DNA of 64,000 nt from Amphibalanus amphitrite (lineage: Eukaryota; Arthropoda; Thecostraca; Balanomorpha; Balanidae). The translations under genes and the position numbers were made by a program. Where the stretch lies: the NCBI RefSeq assembly GCF_019059575.1, contig NW_024882325.1:1-64000 (forward strand), read 5' to 3'. How positions within the stretch are numbered: position 1 is the first letter of the stretch; each line of letters begins with the position of its first letter. The notes beneath the pieces are model-generated. The model was not told where the DNA came from. It searched no databases and was given only the letters and a program-made list of their open reading frames with translations. Shown piece by piece: positions 1 to 11,157 of the stretch.

Positions 1-1178
1 TTCTCAGAAAATTACCTTCTCTGCAATACGTTTTTGTTAGGAGTCTTACATGGATTTCACGAGAAACATTAAATTACACTATGCAACAGTCATATTGTTC
101 CTGAGTAACGACCGATTTTTTGGACTCATTGGGTCTCATTATAACCGAAACGGGCATTTGCTTTGATCTGAAAATGCTTTTCCGGTTTTCAGAGACGATT
201 TTCGATTTTTGGCCCCGAAATTTGTTTTTTGGCCCACCGTGTCCGGTGTAATTAAGTAATCGACTCGCGGTAACTTTCATCGCCTTTCCTAGGCCACAAG
301 CTTTCGAATGATATCCGGTTTTGCATATTTGCGTGTAAAGATAACGTCATAAATCTATGTTAAAGTTAGAAAATGTTGAAATTTTGTAAAGATTTGACAT
401 TTTTTCGATTTCGTTTCAAAATAGAGAAAAAACTAAAGGCCCTATCCAAATTCTGAGCCCAGTTCCCTGAAGAGCATTCAATTTCCGTTCGGAGGGTACT
501 ATTTTAGTGCATTTTATCGGTTTACTGTGGCGTCCAGATTGAATCACTTGAAAAACGGGCCCCCAGCCATTTCCATGACAATATGTGTTCAGTGCATGAA
601 GAATCATTCTAACAAATGGAGGTACAGATCAAGATTCTGAGCGACAGGACTACTCAAAAGTAAGTTCCTGCGTGTGACCCGAGGTCAAGAGGGGTCAACA
701 ACATGACCTCAGTTCACCCCTCGTTGACCCTATGGCGTTAACATACGTTATCAGGTTAATGCTATGTGATATGACCTAGGGTATGTGTTTAGGTTAATTC
801 AATCTGGACGCCACAGGAATCCGATAAAATGCACTAAAAAAGTACCTTCCGAACGGAAATTGAATGCTCTTTAAGGAACTGGACTCAGAATTTGGATAGG
901 GCCTTTAGTTTTTCCTCTATTTTGAAATGAAATGGGAAAAAAGTGTAAAAAAAATCCAAGTTTTAACATTTTCTAACTTTAACATAGATTTATGACGTCA
1001 TTTTTAGGCGCAAGTATGCAAAACCAGGTATCATTCGAAAGCACGTGGCATAGGAAAGACGATGAAAGTTACCGTGAATTGATTGCTCAATTACATCGGA
1101 CACGGTGGGCCAAAAGCCGAATTTCGGGGCCAAAAATCCAAAATCGGCCCTGAAAACCGGAAACACATTTTCAGATCA

Positions 1179-1572
1179 CTGATGTTAGTTGTCGGACTTT
1201 CGTCCCCGTCTTGAGTTGAGATGTTAGTTTCACAACGTTTCGGCCAGTTACTTCTCCGGCCGTCGTCAGGTGTTCTTTGGCCCTTGGGTTCTTTGTCTGC
1301 CTCGATAGTGGAGTGGTTAGAACCGTGGACTATCACCGGGGAAACCCGAGTTCGATTCCCGCTGACTACAGGAGCTTTCGAACGGTATGACGCGTACGGC
1401 GCAACGCCACCAACATCCAGGTCCTTCTAAGGGCCAAAGAACACCTGACGACGGCCGGAGAAGTAACTGGCCGAAACGTTGTGAAACTAACATCTCAACT
1501 CAAGACGGGGACGAAAGTCCGACAACTAACATCAGTGATACTAACACCTCGTCTCAAGCATTCAGAAGAACT
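1179..1572 (+). mobile_element. SINE-like retroposon with internal long inverted repeat and tRNA-like core
   Basis: This 394-bp block interrupts the right arm of the surrounding foldback. It is flanked by an exact 14-bp duplication, ACATTTTCAGATCA, at 1165-1178 and 1573-1586, as expected for target-primed retroposition. Inside, about 105 bp at 1179-1283 returns in reverse complement at 1431-1536. Between the arms is a tRNA-like segment with Pol III A- and B-box matches. A SINE normally has its tRNA head at the 5' end, so a head enclosed by 105-bp arms is odd. It may be a composite of two SINEs head to head. Confidence 0.7.
1299..1371 (+). promoter_or_regulatory. tRNA-like Pol III promoter (A box and B box)
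   Basis: The segment reads as a degenerate tRNA. It has a D-arm-like TAGTGGAGTGGTTAGA (A-box region) and AGTTCGATTCCC about 30 bases later, one mismatch from the B-box consensus GGTTCGANTCC. A convincing acceptor stem and a five-pair anticodon stem do not form, so it is not called as a functional tRNA gene. It is more likely the promoter of the enclosing SINE-like element. Confidence 0.6.
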
Positions 1573-1933
1573 ACATTTTCAGATCAAAACTAATGCCCAT
1601 TTCGGTTATGATAGGACCCAATGAACGAGAAAAATTTGGTCGCTTTCCAGGAACAGAAAATCTTTCATTTTTTGTTGCATAGTGTTATTTGTTTAAAAAC
1701 TGTTCATACTCCATCACTACGGGAAAAGCCAGAGTTTTGTGATTTATAGAGCTGAGTACCCACTGTGATTCTGTGATTTTGCTACTGTGATTCAAGTAGC
1801 AAATTGTCAAATGGCTGGTGACCAGTGACCCAACTCGTGTTTGCGCCCCCCCCCCCCGCACTCAAACGCCCAACACGGATAAGTATGTTTATCACTGTCT
1901 GGTGGGACAATGTGAGGGAGTAACACATTAATC

Positions 1934-2250
1934 TTAACTCTCGCCCGTATTGGTGTTTTTCCAGCCGCGAACTTATAGGGAGGGGGGGGGGGCGTTGGAC
2001 CTTGCCCCTTGCCGTTTTGCCGCTGATCGAGCTAGAGCTTCGCGGAGAAAGCCACCGTGTTGCCCGTCACGAGAGGAAGCCAATGCCCGATACCTCATTT
2101 TAAGGTCTTAAGTCATCGGTTGACCTTCCAGGTACCAGGTCAATGAGCCAAAAGTCGGGAAAATCGCGGTACCTGTTACAGCGTCGAAAAGGGTGGCTGT
2201 TGTTTATTTTCGGGGTGCTTATCACGAATATCATGTTAGTTATGATCATA
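1934..2250 (+). mobile_element. TTAA family A, left-end fragment
   Basis: It starts at a TTAA followed by CTCTCGCCCGTATTGG and a G tract, then GATCGAGCTAGAGCTTCGCG and the GTTGACCTTCCAGGT block. It runs parallel to the complete family A copies at 16475 and 40518. Similarity stops near 2250 in the GTTAGTTATGATCA block. The right end is missing, so this is a truncated copy. Confidence 0.75.
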
Positions 2251-2606
2251 GATACATTTTGAAAGACAAAGTTGAACACAGCGATGAGATACAACACAGC
2301 AGTGCTGCAATGAAATCCACCATGGATATTGCTCAATTCTCAGGACTTCTTACAACACGGAATGTGTGCCCCAACTATCAGTTGATACCTATAGCTTTTG
2401 AAAGCACGTTACACACAATGCGGAATCAGAAAGCTCTCAGACAGTCACAACATGGTAGGTACCTATGTGACAATGTTCACCCATGTGCATTCTCAAAAGT
2501 GCAAACCATCTTGACTAGCTCTGGGCTTGGCACTAACAAACTGGCTACCTTACTTTACACAAACTAACTTGGCACACCCTCTTGAGATTGCTGTCCAATC
2601 CCATGC
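2251..2606. other. Unassigned stretch with an unrecognised open frame
   Basis: An open frame of about 124 codons runs on the plus strand (2193-2567), but its first part is family A repeat sequence. I recognise no domain and no good start context. It lies just beyond the 3' end of the reverse-strand Myb/SANT-like pseudogene. Confidence 0.3.
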
Positions 2607-3225
2607 TTATTCACAGTGTTTGTTGACAAGGCGTTCGAGAAGCTCCATCTTCTTCTTTGCTACATCCAGCTTTGCTTCCCGGTAAAACTCCATTATCCAG
2701 GCATCCTGCAGGGATGTGTTGTCTGAGTCAGCACGCTTCCTTTTTTATTCTATTCTCCTGCGAGATGTTGCCAGCCGATGAATCTTGCAGTTACACCCCC
2801 TGCTGCTCGTGCTGCTGCTGCTGGGGCTGGAAGTGGAGACAAGTTGTGGATCTACCTGGGTTACCTGTAGGCTGTAGTGGCTGGACACTGTGCGGCACAG
2901 TGGAAAGACGTGCCACATTTGGATCCCTTCCCATCACTTTCTCCATGGCATCAAACCATTCCCAAGAAACAGCTTCTGAGCCACTCCTTGACATTTTGTC
3001 TTTTACTTCTTTGTACTTGTTAACTAGCCTGTACCATTTCTTGAGCAAGAACTCCCAATCTGGGACCAAGTATCCCTGTTCTTCAAAGTCCAGCTTGACT
3101 TCCTCCCACTGTTTCTGCTTTTGCTGTTGAGTCCACTGCACTGTTCACCTTGGCTTCATTGCAGGCATCTACCAGCAAAGCTACTGTACCCGGTTTACAC
3201 TTGAGACAGTAGCATTGTGATCCTC
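2607..3225 (-). pseudogene. Myb/SANT-like DNA-binding protein remnant (Harbinger-associated type)
   Basis: The minus strand encodes three consecutive pieces in different frames. The first, near 3225-3145, contains TVALLVDACNEAKVN. The second is an open frame at 2791-3141 with WTQQQKQKQWEEVK and then FLLKKWYRLVNKYKEVK, a tryptophan-spaced helical pattern typical of the Myb/SANT-like (trihelix-type) domain. The third, ending at 2607, contains AWIMEFYREAKLDVAKKKM, the charged C-terminal helix usual in this family. The frame changes between pieces mean it is broken. Such proteins often accompany Harbinger/PIF transposases, but no DDE transposase is visible nearby. The association is inference. 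Confidence 0.65.
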
Positions 3226-3541
3226 AGACACCTCTCCTCCTTGCATACTTATCATTGGTCCACTGTGGTTGGGCAGTTGGGACTCTCCTCCATAGTTTGA
3301 AACAATCCATCACACGCTTCGCAGAGCCACATTGTCCTGGCAGAGAGAAATGTCTGTTAAAACAAATCCTAAATTTTGGTGGATTTTCTGGGGTTGTTTT
3401 TATGCTATATTTACTGGGTTTATTGCCTGAACAGGCTGTAAAATATAGATGCTAGGCATGTGTTCACTGTTCACATTTTTTAGCTTGTGTAAGGTGGTAT
3501 ATTTAACACTGACAAGTGTTCTGAAAAAATCTGACAATCAC

Positions 3542-4741
3542 TTAACCCGCGCCCTGCTGGGGGGGGGGTGTTTGAACACCCCCCCTGTGGTTTTTCGCGA
3601 ATATCTCAAAAACGGCGGCGCGGAGCGCCGCCGTTTTTGGTATACCTTATGATACATCAATTCTACACATGTTGTAAAAATTTCAGACCAAGGTCATTCA
3701 AGGTCAGGTCACCAGGTCACTTGAAGTGACCTCACCTCATAAAAAGTTTCAATGTCTGTCATAGCTACACCGAGTGACCGATCGCTTTGAAACTTTCAGC
3801 GATTGCTAAGAGCAATAGTATGTACAAAATGTATATCTCAGAATTTTGATATCGATGACCTAAGGTCAGGTCAATTTTGCGACCTCCCCAATAAAGTCAA
3901 TGGGAGAAAATTGAAATGCGCCTCTTTTGGACGAAAGACATTATAAACACTCCCAAACACTGAATTACAAGTGGTTTAGACACACTGAACATGAAAATGG
4001 TGTCCGTGACCCCTGTTTATGCCCTGAGGTCATCTTAGGTCACGAATAGTATCTAACAGTTTTTCGCAAATAACTTTTGATAGAGGCATGCTAGAGCGAT
4101 GAAAACGCCTTAGATGTGTTCAGCTCGACGATACGGATCGACTGATATGCAACATGACCCTTTCCGGTCAGGTCATGACCTTGACCTGAGGTCAAATTTT
4201 CAAGTTGACCTTTCAAGGTCAAGTTATAGTTCATTCGATGCGTCTTGACGAGAGGAACACGATGCCGGTAAAAGTAAGCTCGTACAAGGCTTGAGTCAAA
4301 AGTTATTGCAGAAAAACTGTTTCCGAAAAAATCGGCTATTTTTGCAGTTTTTGCCCCCTGCAGGCAAAACCGTTGACGTTAGGTCAAATCTGAGAAAATT
4401 ACTCAGAAAGGACGTTAATAGGGCTATCGAATGCGCTTTTCCGCGGCGCTGTAGCTCTATTGGTTCCCGAGTTGTGCGTTGGCTTCTTGGAAATTGTCGA
4501 CATTCGACCTTGAAATCGGCAAAATTTTGCCTTCAATGACCTCTGGTGACCTGACCTTTGACCTGACCAAAAAATTGACCGAAGTGATTTCCTCATTATT
4601 TTTGACGCTCTTTCGAACGCCGCCTTCTGCGTGTCGCTACGTGGCCCAGGAGCCGAGTTAGAAGGGGGGGGGGGGTGTTCAAACACCCCCCCCCCCCAGC
4701 AGGGCGTGGAAATCCAGGACCCCCAGCCGGGCGCGGGTTAA
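3542..4741 (+). mobile_element. TTAA family B element, complete copy 1
   Basis: It is flanked by TTAA at 3542-3545 and 4738-4741. The left terminus CCCGCGCCCTGCTGGGGG is mirrored on the right, where the motif occurs twice (about 4697-4706 and 4724-4737). Each end has a G-run then C-run hairpin (GGGGTGTTTGAACACCCC at left). The interior is non-coding and rich in AGGTCA/TGACCT. The second copy at 24227-25428 is inverted and colinear over its whole length. TTAA duplication and CCC-starting ends fit a non-autonomous piggyBac-type element. No transposase is present. Confidence 0.85.
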
Positions 4742-5809
4742 CACAATGTACCTGGCTACCTATATAAGGTGCAAGCGCCGAGCACCATGATGACAAGACA
4801 TCAACATTGAACCAATAGGTATGTTGGGATATACCTCCCTATCCAAAGCAACATCCAATTAACAGGTGCAGTTTCTTGATTATACTTCTAAGCACTACCA
4901 ATTTGGACAATTACAAAAAGGCTTTGCTGAAAATGAATATGAGATCACTAGAAAGTGTGAGTGGAAGCCAGTTAACAAGGAATACCAGACAACGCATTGG
5001 TTTTAATTTTTCTTACTTCAGTGTAGCCCAAAAATAAAGAAAACTGAATTTGTATTGTATCAATACAGGTAAAACGAATCCTATGGCCTCAAAACCCGTA
5101 CATATCATGCTTACACATGCATGTTGCCTCCTCCAGTGGACGTCGCCATCTTGTAAATAGCGCTCGGGACAAGCTTTTCCGAATCCCTTATTTCACGTGA
5201 AATTTCGCGGGATTTCACGGGAAATTCCGCGTGGAATAGGCAAAGAACGCCTTGATTGCCGATTCCACGTGAAATCTGCTCAACGAACGCACCCTAAATT
5301 TCTACTCCAACGACATTACCATACACGCTCTGACTTTGAATCGAACGACAAGTTGATGCATTGCATTACTGTGTTTTAGTTTTTTTTACGTGTCATGCCT
5401 AAAAAAGGGAGCTGAAGTGTTCTTGAAAGCATTCATTGAAGCAATAAAACTGGTGCTAGGAAACCGTTCTATACATGTAAAGTTATGTTTTTCATGTGAT
5501 ATGAAAATGTTAGTGATGTTTCAGGTATTACGAATACATCAAGTGATGTTGCACACGGTACTTTGAGACGCGCCCGTGCCATTGATTCGGTAGACCACAA
5601 GCTCACCTTTCAAAATGAGGTACAGTGGCAAGCAGATGAATGCATTGTCCCCCACGTTTTGTGCATTCCAGCGTCCAATATCACCACAACAAACAGTCGG
5701 CAGAGAACATACAAGAACAACGCTTTTTGAGCAACATGAGCACAATCTGATATAGTGCTGTACTACTACTACTCTTTGCATTTTGCATGAAATAATATCG
5801 TCAGTGCTC
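4742..5809. other. Unassigned intergenic stretch
   Basis: No repeat from elsewhere in the window, no RNA gene and no convincing coding frame were found. A cluster of short self-complementary words built on TTTCACGTGAAA-like sequence lies near 5195-5275. The segment ends at the TAA of the reverse-strand open block below. Confidence 0.35.
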
Positions 5810-6365
5810 TCACTGCATCGACATGTTTCTATATGTTAGAGCCCGATAATATTCTGCGACTTCGGTCAGTTCCTCGGTTCGGAGGCACTCGAGCGGGGCA
5901 GATAAGAGAAGTCTACGGCGCTGGCTCACTCCCCTCCGCTCGGCAATAAATGCCGCCAGTGTGCGGGGAGGGACAGTCGCGTCGCGGGCGGCTCCGCGTT
6001 CCGCCCGGATGAGCTGGGCTGGCTGGGAGGGGAGGGAGGCGGCCGTCTGGGGCTGGGATGGGAGGGAGGCGGCCGTCTGGGAGGGGTGGGAGTCGGTGGG
6101 CTGGGAGGGGTGGGAGGCGGCCGTCTGGGAGGGCTGGGAGGCGGTGGGCTGGGAGGGCTGGGAGGAGAGCTCAGAGGTAGAGGGCTGGGAGAGGATGGAG
6201 GTGGGTAACTGCGAGAGAGGCTGGGATGTCTCTTCTTCTACGAAGATCACATTATCTTTGGCCTCCGCCCACGTCTCCGGTGTCAGAGCTCCGCTGCCGC
6301 CCTCAGCTGGTTTCGGGTCCTGGCCGAGAGACTGCAGAGCGCGCCCGGTACCACATAGTCGTAAG
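5810..6365 (-). CDS. Uncertain exon: Ser/Gln/Pro repeat protein of unknown function
   Basis: An open frame runs on the minus strand from a consensus splice acceptor (TTCTTTTCAG before position 6365) to a stop at 5810, about 185 codons. The N-terminal part is acidic (VIFVEEETS). A middle part has tandem SQPSQPTAS-like repeats, mirrored in the DNA as a G-rich minisatellite at about 6010-6190. A charged C-terminal part contains RTLAAFIAERRGVSQRRR and TEELTEVAEYYRALTY. I recognise no family. It has no ATG of its own, so it would have to be an internal or last exon. The minisatellite could keep the frame open by chance, so confidence is low. Confidence 0.3.
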
Positions 6366-6560
6366 CTGAAAAGAACACATTTTGGTTAAAGAAAAGCGAT
6401 TTGTCCCAGCACCTCCTACGTACGAGTGCTAGGCAGTTTTCCATATATCAACGGCAATTATTTGTACGGTTGGGCCACTACTAGTAAACATTCCGCAATG
6501 GGTGACGTTTGACCCGACTATGTGACCAGACATTGAAATGAACGGTATTAAATTACTCAC

Positions 6561-6653
6561 TGCCGTCGTCCAAGCTCAGCGCCACCTCGTCTAAGTCGGT
6601 TAGGCCGTTCGTGTCACCTCCAATGCCCGTTGACCGCAACTTGTTGCGTTTGG
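6561..6653 (-). other. Possible 93-bp exon upstream of the Ser/Gln/Pro block
   Basis: On the minus strand a CTTCCACAG acceptor and a GTGAGT donor bracket 93 bases. One frame reads through as an acidic peptide containing TDLDEVALSLDDG. The phase does not join to the open frame of the next block at 6365 without a stop. Either the two are not spliced together or another splice site is used. Both sites are close to consensus, which is the only reason to list it. Confidence 0.25.
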
Positions 6654-6715
6654 CTGTGGAAGGAAAAACATGGCAGGGCAATGCTAGAAAAACAAAACAC
6701 TCCATTCACTGTACT

Positions 6716-8240
6716 GCTGTACAGTGTAGATTTTCGCATCATCTGCAAACAATTTCCCTGGTGATTGTAGGTCATCCAGAAGGTCGTTAATGTACACCAG
6801 GAACAGTACTGGCCCGAGAACGCTGCCTTGGGGGACGCCGCTCCACACTGCTCTCCATCCAGAGCAATGGCCCCGAATGCATACTCTCTGCTTGCGAGTC
6901 ATCAGGAAGTCATCAATCCACTGCAGGATCTCTCCATCGATGCCAGCACTCCTGAGCTTGACAAGCAGTTGCGGATGTGGGACCGAGTCAAACGCTTTTT
7001 GACAATCCAGGTACACAGCGTCAACGCAGTAGCCATCATCGAGGTCATTCTCCAGGTCAAACATATACTCAAGAAGTTGAGTGACACAGGATCTCCTGGA
7101 CCTGAAGCCATGCTGGTTCTGAGTGATAATATTGTGTTGTTCGAGGTGTTCCACTATTCTTGTCTTCAACAGCCTCTCCAACACCTTGCAGGGGACGGAT
7201 GTCAAGCTTATTGGACTGTAGTTGAGTGGCTCGGTGCGTCTCCCTTTCTTGTGAATCGGTGTCACGCTGGCCTTTGTCCAGTCACTGGGGAGCTTTCCTG
7301 CTGCCAGAGACTTCCCAAAGATGATCAACAGCGGTTCTGCCAAGTTTCTAGCACAGCTTTTTAGGACAACAGGATGGATCCCGTCTGGGCCAGGCGCAGA
7401 TGGGTTCAGCTGTGTCAGTATGTTGTACACATCATCAACATCAATTTCACACCTCGTAAGTCTGTCATCAGCAGGGAATGGAGGGCCTGGGGGACATACT
7501 CCAGCCGTCTTGTTGAATACTTTCTGGAATTGTTCATTCATCTCTTCACATGTTTCTTCTAGTGTCGTTGTCGGTTTCCCATCTTGCTTCTTGACCATCA
7601 GTATGTCTTCCGACCCCCACCAAACACGATTTGGCAGCACTGTAAGGACGCCTGCTGGGCGTGAAGTTTTCCCTTCACCATAGGGTTTACACACAAACTG
7701 GTCAAAGTTTGAGCCAGGATATACTAGTCTAAAAATGCAAAAAACGAACAAATTTTGGCATCAATAGATTCAGCATTTCATCGTGTGCCTCAAACCGTCC
7801 ATCATTTGGCCTCAAAGGAGGTAAAAATTGTTCAAAATCGAAGTTGAAAAGATGCTTTCTGAGCACATAATCTGGTAGCAATCACGTGACCTGCTATAAG
7901 CAGCTTATCGATAATTTACAAACATAATTATTAATATGCTGCTTTAAACAACATTAATCATACATTTTGAGCTTTCAGTACTTTAAATAAGGTCAAAACA
8001 TCGCAAAACACAAAAGTTAATACAATAGTCACGTGGGTGTCAGGAAATGTCACAGGTGCGTCAAATTTGTGACTGGGGCTTTACTTTCAAACATCGGATC
8101 TACCTGTTTCTTATAGGTATCTTGATGTCTTCCTTGATTGAGGTCTTGCTTCGAGCATATGCATAAAATGCCTTTGGGTTGGATTTTATTTCATTTGCTA
8201 ATTTGTGTTCGAAGTCGTTCAGGAGACCTAAATAATCTTA
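6716..8240 (-). pseudogene. LINE ORF2 remnant: reverse transcriptase, CR1/Jockey type, split
   Basis: The minus strand encodes the fingers and palm of a non-LTR reverse transcriptase. Motifs in order are LNPSAPGPDGIHP, PLNYSPISLTSVPCKVLERL, QNQHGFRSRRS, YLDCQKAFDSVPH, GVPQGSVLGPVLFLVYINDL and the catalytic FADD. The frame leaves the family right after KIYTVQQ (about 6725), so thumb and C-terminus are lost. Upstream, at about 8107-8240 on the same strand, is the family's linker (KLANEIKSNPKAFYAYARSK). Linker and palm are separated by a roughly 490-bp unrelated insert (7613-8106). The 5' side stops at the TTAA of the next element. RNA-dependent DNA synthesis is the family role; this copy is dead. 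Confidence 0.85.
7613..8106 (-). repeat. Repeat V inserted in the LINE linker
   Basis: This segment interrupts the LINE between its linker and its palm domain. On the minus strand its last ~130 bp (CAGTTTGTGTGTAAACCCTA, then GGTGAAGGGAAAACTTC, ending GTGGGGGTCGG) reappear on the plus strand at 63640-63770, outside any LINE context. No target duplication or terminal repeat was found. The family is not recognised. Confidence 0.6.
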
Positions 8241-8723
8241 AAGGGACCCTCCCACCTTAACATTAGATTTGAGTTGAGATAGCCAAAATGGGGTCCCTGG
8301 CTCACAATTACCGGTTTCGGCACTCACAACATCGAGAAATCCCTTAAATCGGAAATATTGAATTTCAAAATTGCAGCATTTTGATTCAGAGGGGCTAATG
8401 CTTAGGAATACCCCTCTGAATGTGTGACGTCAGCGCAGATATCTAACGATTTTTAAATGTTTGACTAAAACGTTTTGTAGCACGCGGTGGTATATGCTAT
8501 TTGCGCGCAACATCTGCCGCAAACGCCGCACTTCTAAAATAAAGTCGCTAGAAACAGCGGAGATCCCAAAAAAGTAAACAAAAGTAAAAGTCTAATATCT
8601 TGAAAACCGGTGAATATTTTTCGGTGAAATTTGGTAGATATTCGTTTTCGCTCTTTCTGAACCGAGCGACATCACTTTCATGCCAATTCATAAACTTTTT
8701 TGAAGGTGGGAGGGTCCCTTTAA
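8238..8723 (+). mobile_element. TTAA element M2 (GGGACCCTCCCACC ends), complete
   Basis: TTAA at 8238-8241 is followed by AGGGACCCTCCCACCTT; the right end is its reverse complement followed by TTAA at 8720-8723. It is 486 bp with no coding capacity. A second copy, inverted and truncated, is at 21218-21648. TTAA duplication with ends starting AGGG suits the Kolobok superfamily (5'-RRG ends) better than piggyBac, but no transposase is present. Confidence 0.8.
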
Positions 8724-9983
8724 TCCTTATGCTACTGGGCGCCCGGAGCATTCGCTAGCATTCCGTTGCCAGCTGCATTACCAACATCACATTTGCATTA
8801 CTTTGGGTTCTCCATAGTTGACAGTAGATGAGCCGGCCACAGCAAACCCATCCCTCATTATCCTTTCCTTCCAAGCAGCCAACTGCCAAGCTAACCGGCC
8901 GCCCGGCCCACCACCGCGATATGGAACAACGCTGGAGTGCGCCATTTGCCTGCGGCAGTGCCCCACCGCGCCGGGGCTGTTTGACAGGTCACCCGCACCT
9001 TGACCTCGCCACCCAATAGCAAATAGCAAAAAAGCGCCGGCAAGTCAGTAACCTCTAAATTTCTCTGTCGTGACAAATTGTCATCCTTGCGGGCAGCCAA
9101 CTGTCAGGCCAGGGCCAGCGATTACTTACCCTTTGGGCCTTCGGCCTCGGACGCTCCGCTCCGCTCGGTGCTCGACCGGCTCTGACGCCTGACGGTCGAA
9201 AAGACTATCGATAACTATCTGCCGATTCCGGTCAGCCGCAGCCAGCTGCTCACTGCGACTGCAGAGCGGGCAGCGGCACCGGGACGGCGGCGGCGCGACG
9301 TTCAGCACTCTGCACAGAGAGGGCGGTCGAACGATCGTCAGCAGATTTCAGACAGCACTAGCAGATGCCACTAAGTCTCGATCGAAAACTAATACAGAGC
9401 GGGTTTAAAAGGGATGATCAGAAGAGCAAAAAATAAGACAGTAATCAGAAGGCAAAAGGCAAAAGTGAAGAGAGTAATCAGAATTGATGTCTTCCATCGA
9501 ATGGACCATGCAATGGATAATGGATAAGGCCATTTTGAATTGTGTATGCTAACTGGGCACTGGCAGCTAGAATCCATGTCTATTGCCAAGTGTCACCAAC
9601 AAAACCACTTCCAAATATAAGTATAAAGCACGTGCAGTCACAATATGAGGAATAGCTTATGTAAAAAACATGGTAGTGCATTACACATACCTATCTGATC
9701 ATGACTTCAAAGTTAAAACTGAACTCTGGCAAAATGACGGCATGAGAGAAGATACTCTCAGAGATATTTCCTAAATCCTAAATAACAAGGCTAGGGTAGT
9801 AATGAAACTGAAGCAGGCATCACACTCCTTTTTTCAATCAAGGAGATTTGCTATACCTGGAGATGATTCTTTCTAACCAAACCAAGCCCAAGTCGTCCAG
9901 TCCAACCAAACCAAACCGACACCTTACCTGAATTAACTGAACCTACCACCTAAAACCCTAAACCTATATATAACCTATAACCT
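8724..9983. other. Unassigned stretch
   Basis: GC-rich sequence from about 8820 to 9360 has overlapping open frames on both strands that look compositional rather than coding. From 9890 to 9983 the sequence becomes a run of AACCAAACC, AACCTA and ACCTATA-like words, a simple-sequence lead-in to the next TTAA element. No gene, RNA or other repeat was recognised. Confidence 0.35.
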
Positions 9984-11157
9984 TTAAAACCCGCGCCCCG
10001 TAGGGCTACCGGCGGACCCTACCACCCGTAGGGGGGGGGGGGGCGTTTCGGCCCCCCCCCCCTAAGATCTCGGAAAGTTACCGGGCGATTTTCAAAATTC
10101 AAACGGCGTTCGATAGCCCCACCCGGGAACTACCTTGTGACCAAATTTCATTGACCTAGGTCAAACCGATGACGTCACAGGTCAGGTCAAAGGTCAGATT
10201 TTCACCGTTCACAGGCATTTCAAGAAATGTGTTGTGAAATCGAGTTGATTGGTAATTTATTGAAAACCATCGATGGTACATTGTTCGTCAAACACATACT
10301 TTGCTATCTGAGGTCACTGATACCAGGTCAGGTCACAGCGAGGTCAGGTCACCGGGGTCACAATATGAAAGTGTCGTGTGATACATGTTTTATGGTCCAT
10401 TTTACATGACAAATGCGATTATGTGGGTTAGGCAGCCTTTGGGGCCAGCCAAGGTCACGTTTTGGTGAAGGTCAGGTCAAGGTCAGGTCAAATTTCAAAG
10501 TTGATATTTTTGCATAAAATGGGTATCTATTCGATGCAGCTCGTCACGGGGAGTCTTATGGTGGTCTTTGTTTTGCTCTACGAGGTCTAGAACTGCCAAA
10601 AATTGAGTTTGAAAATTTGACGTCATCAATTTTGAACAGTTTTTTCGCTATAACTTGGCCGAAAAACGAGGTATCGATCTGAAATTCGGTATGTAGATAT
10701 AAGACGGTAGGTACTATCACATATATTCCGTTTTTTTTTTAACTCAAAAAACTTTTTGGATTTTTTGGCTAATATATCCAAAAAAAGTTTTTTTTTTGAT
10801 TTTTGGGGTTCAAAACTCAACAATTTCAAAAATCCGAGATAGCAGTTTTGTAGCCCTGTCAATTCTACACCTTTTATGTCTGGTCATTTTTCTGTATCTT
10901 CAAAGCTGTAAGCCTGACAGGTCTTCTCGCGAAGGTCTCTATTCGGTCGAAAATGACAGAACATGACGTCATTCTGACGTCATTTGTGGCCAACCTATCA
11001 TAGCCTCTGGAAAAATTTTTGGTCACAATGTGTAAAATTGATGCCCGGAGGGGTCCTGAAAGTTTGGTGGCGATATCTGAAGCGGTTTAGGAGATATCGA
11101 CCGAAAAGGACAGGGGGGGGGGCGTTTCGGCCCCCCCCCCTACGGGGCGCGGGTTAA
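9984..11157 (+). mobile_element. TTAA family D element, complete
   Basis: It is bounded by TTAA at 9984-9987 (two extra A before CCCGCGCCCCGTAGGG) and 11154-11157 (preceded by CCTACGGGGCGCGGG). The left end is doubled: the GTAGGG motif occurs at 10000 and again before the G tract. Each end has a GGGGGCGTTTCGGCCCCC hairpin. The interior has many AGGTCA sites, including a one-base-spaced pair at 10184-10196, and several TGACGTCA palindromes. It contains a word (AATCCGAGATAGCAGTTTTG) also found in the 12-kb array near 47447 and 49616. No coding frame is credible. Confidence 0.8.

Larger units (their letters stand above)
70..1690. repeat. Long imperfect foldback (inverted repeat) with nested insertion
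   Basis: The stretch from about 70 to 548 reappears in reverse complement from about 787 to 1690, apart from one insertion. Matching blocks include the tip (ACACTATGCAAC at 77, GTTGCATAGTGT near 1675), the GGCCCACCGTGTCCG block near 230 with its partner near 1095, and the TTTCCGTTCGGA block near 483 with its partner near 845. The unpaired centre (about 550-785) holds AGGTCA-like half-sites. A TTAA lies just outside the left tip, but no clean target duplication is visible. Both arms have point differences, so it is not recent. It is best read as a foldback DNA element or an old inverted duplication. No protein is encoded; short open frames on both arms mirror each other. Confidence 0.8.

Noticed and set aside
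1299..1371. Functional tRNA gene
   Set aside because: A- and B-box words are present, but acceptor and anticodon stems do not pair properly.
2193..2567. 124-codon plus-strand frame as a gene
   Set aside because: It starts inside a family A repeat and has no recognisable domain; left as unassigned.
6790..7683. Plus-strand open frames opposite the LINE reverse transcriptase
   Set aside because: Shadows of the minus-strand coding sequence.
9126..9308. GC-rich frames as coding
   Set aside because: Both strands are open over the same GC-rich stretch; no motif or splice logic supports a gene.
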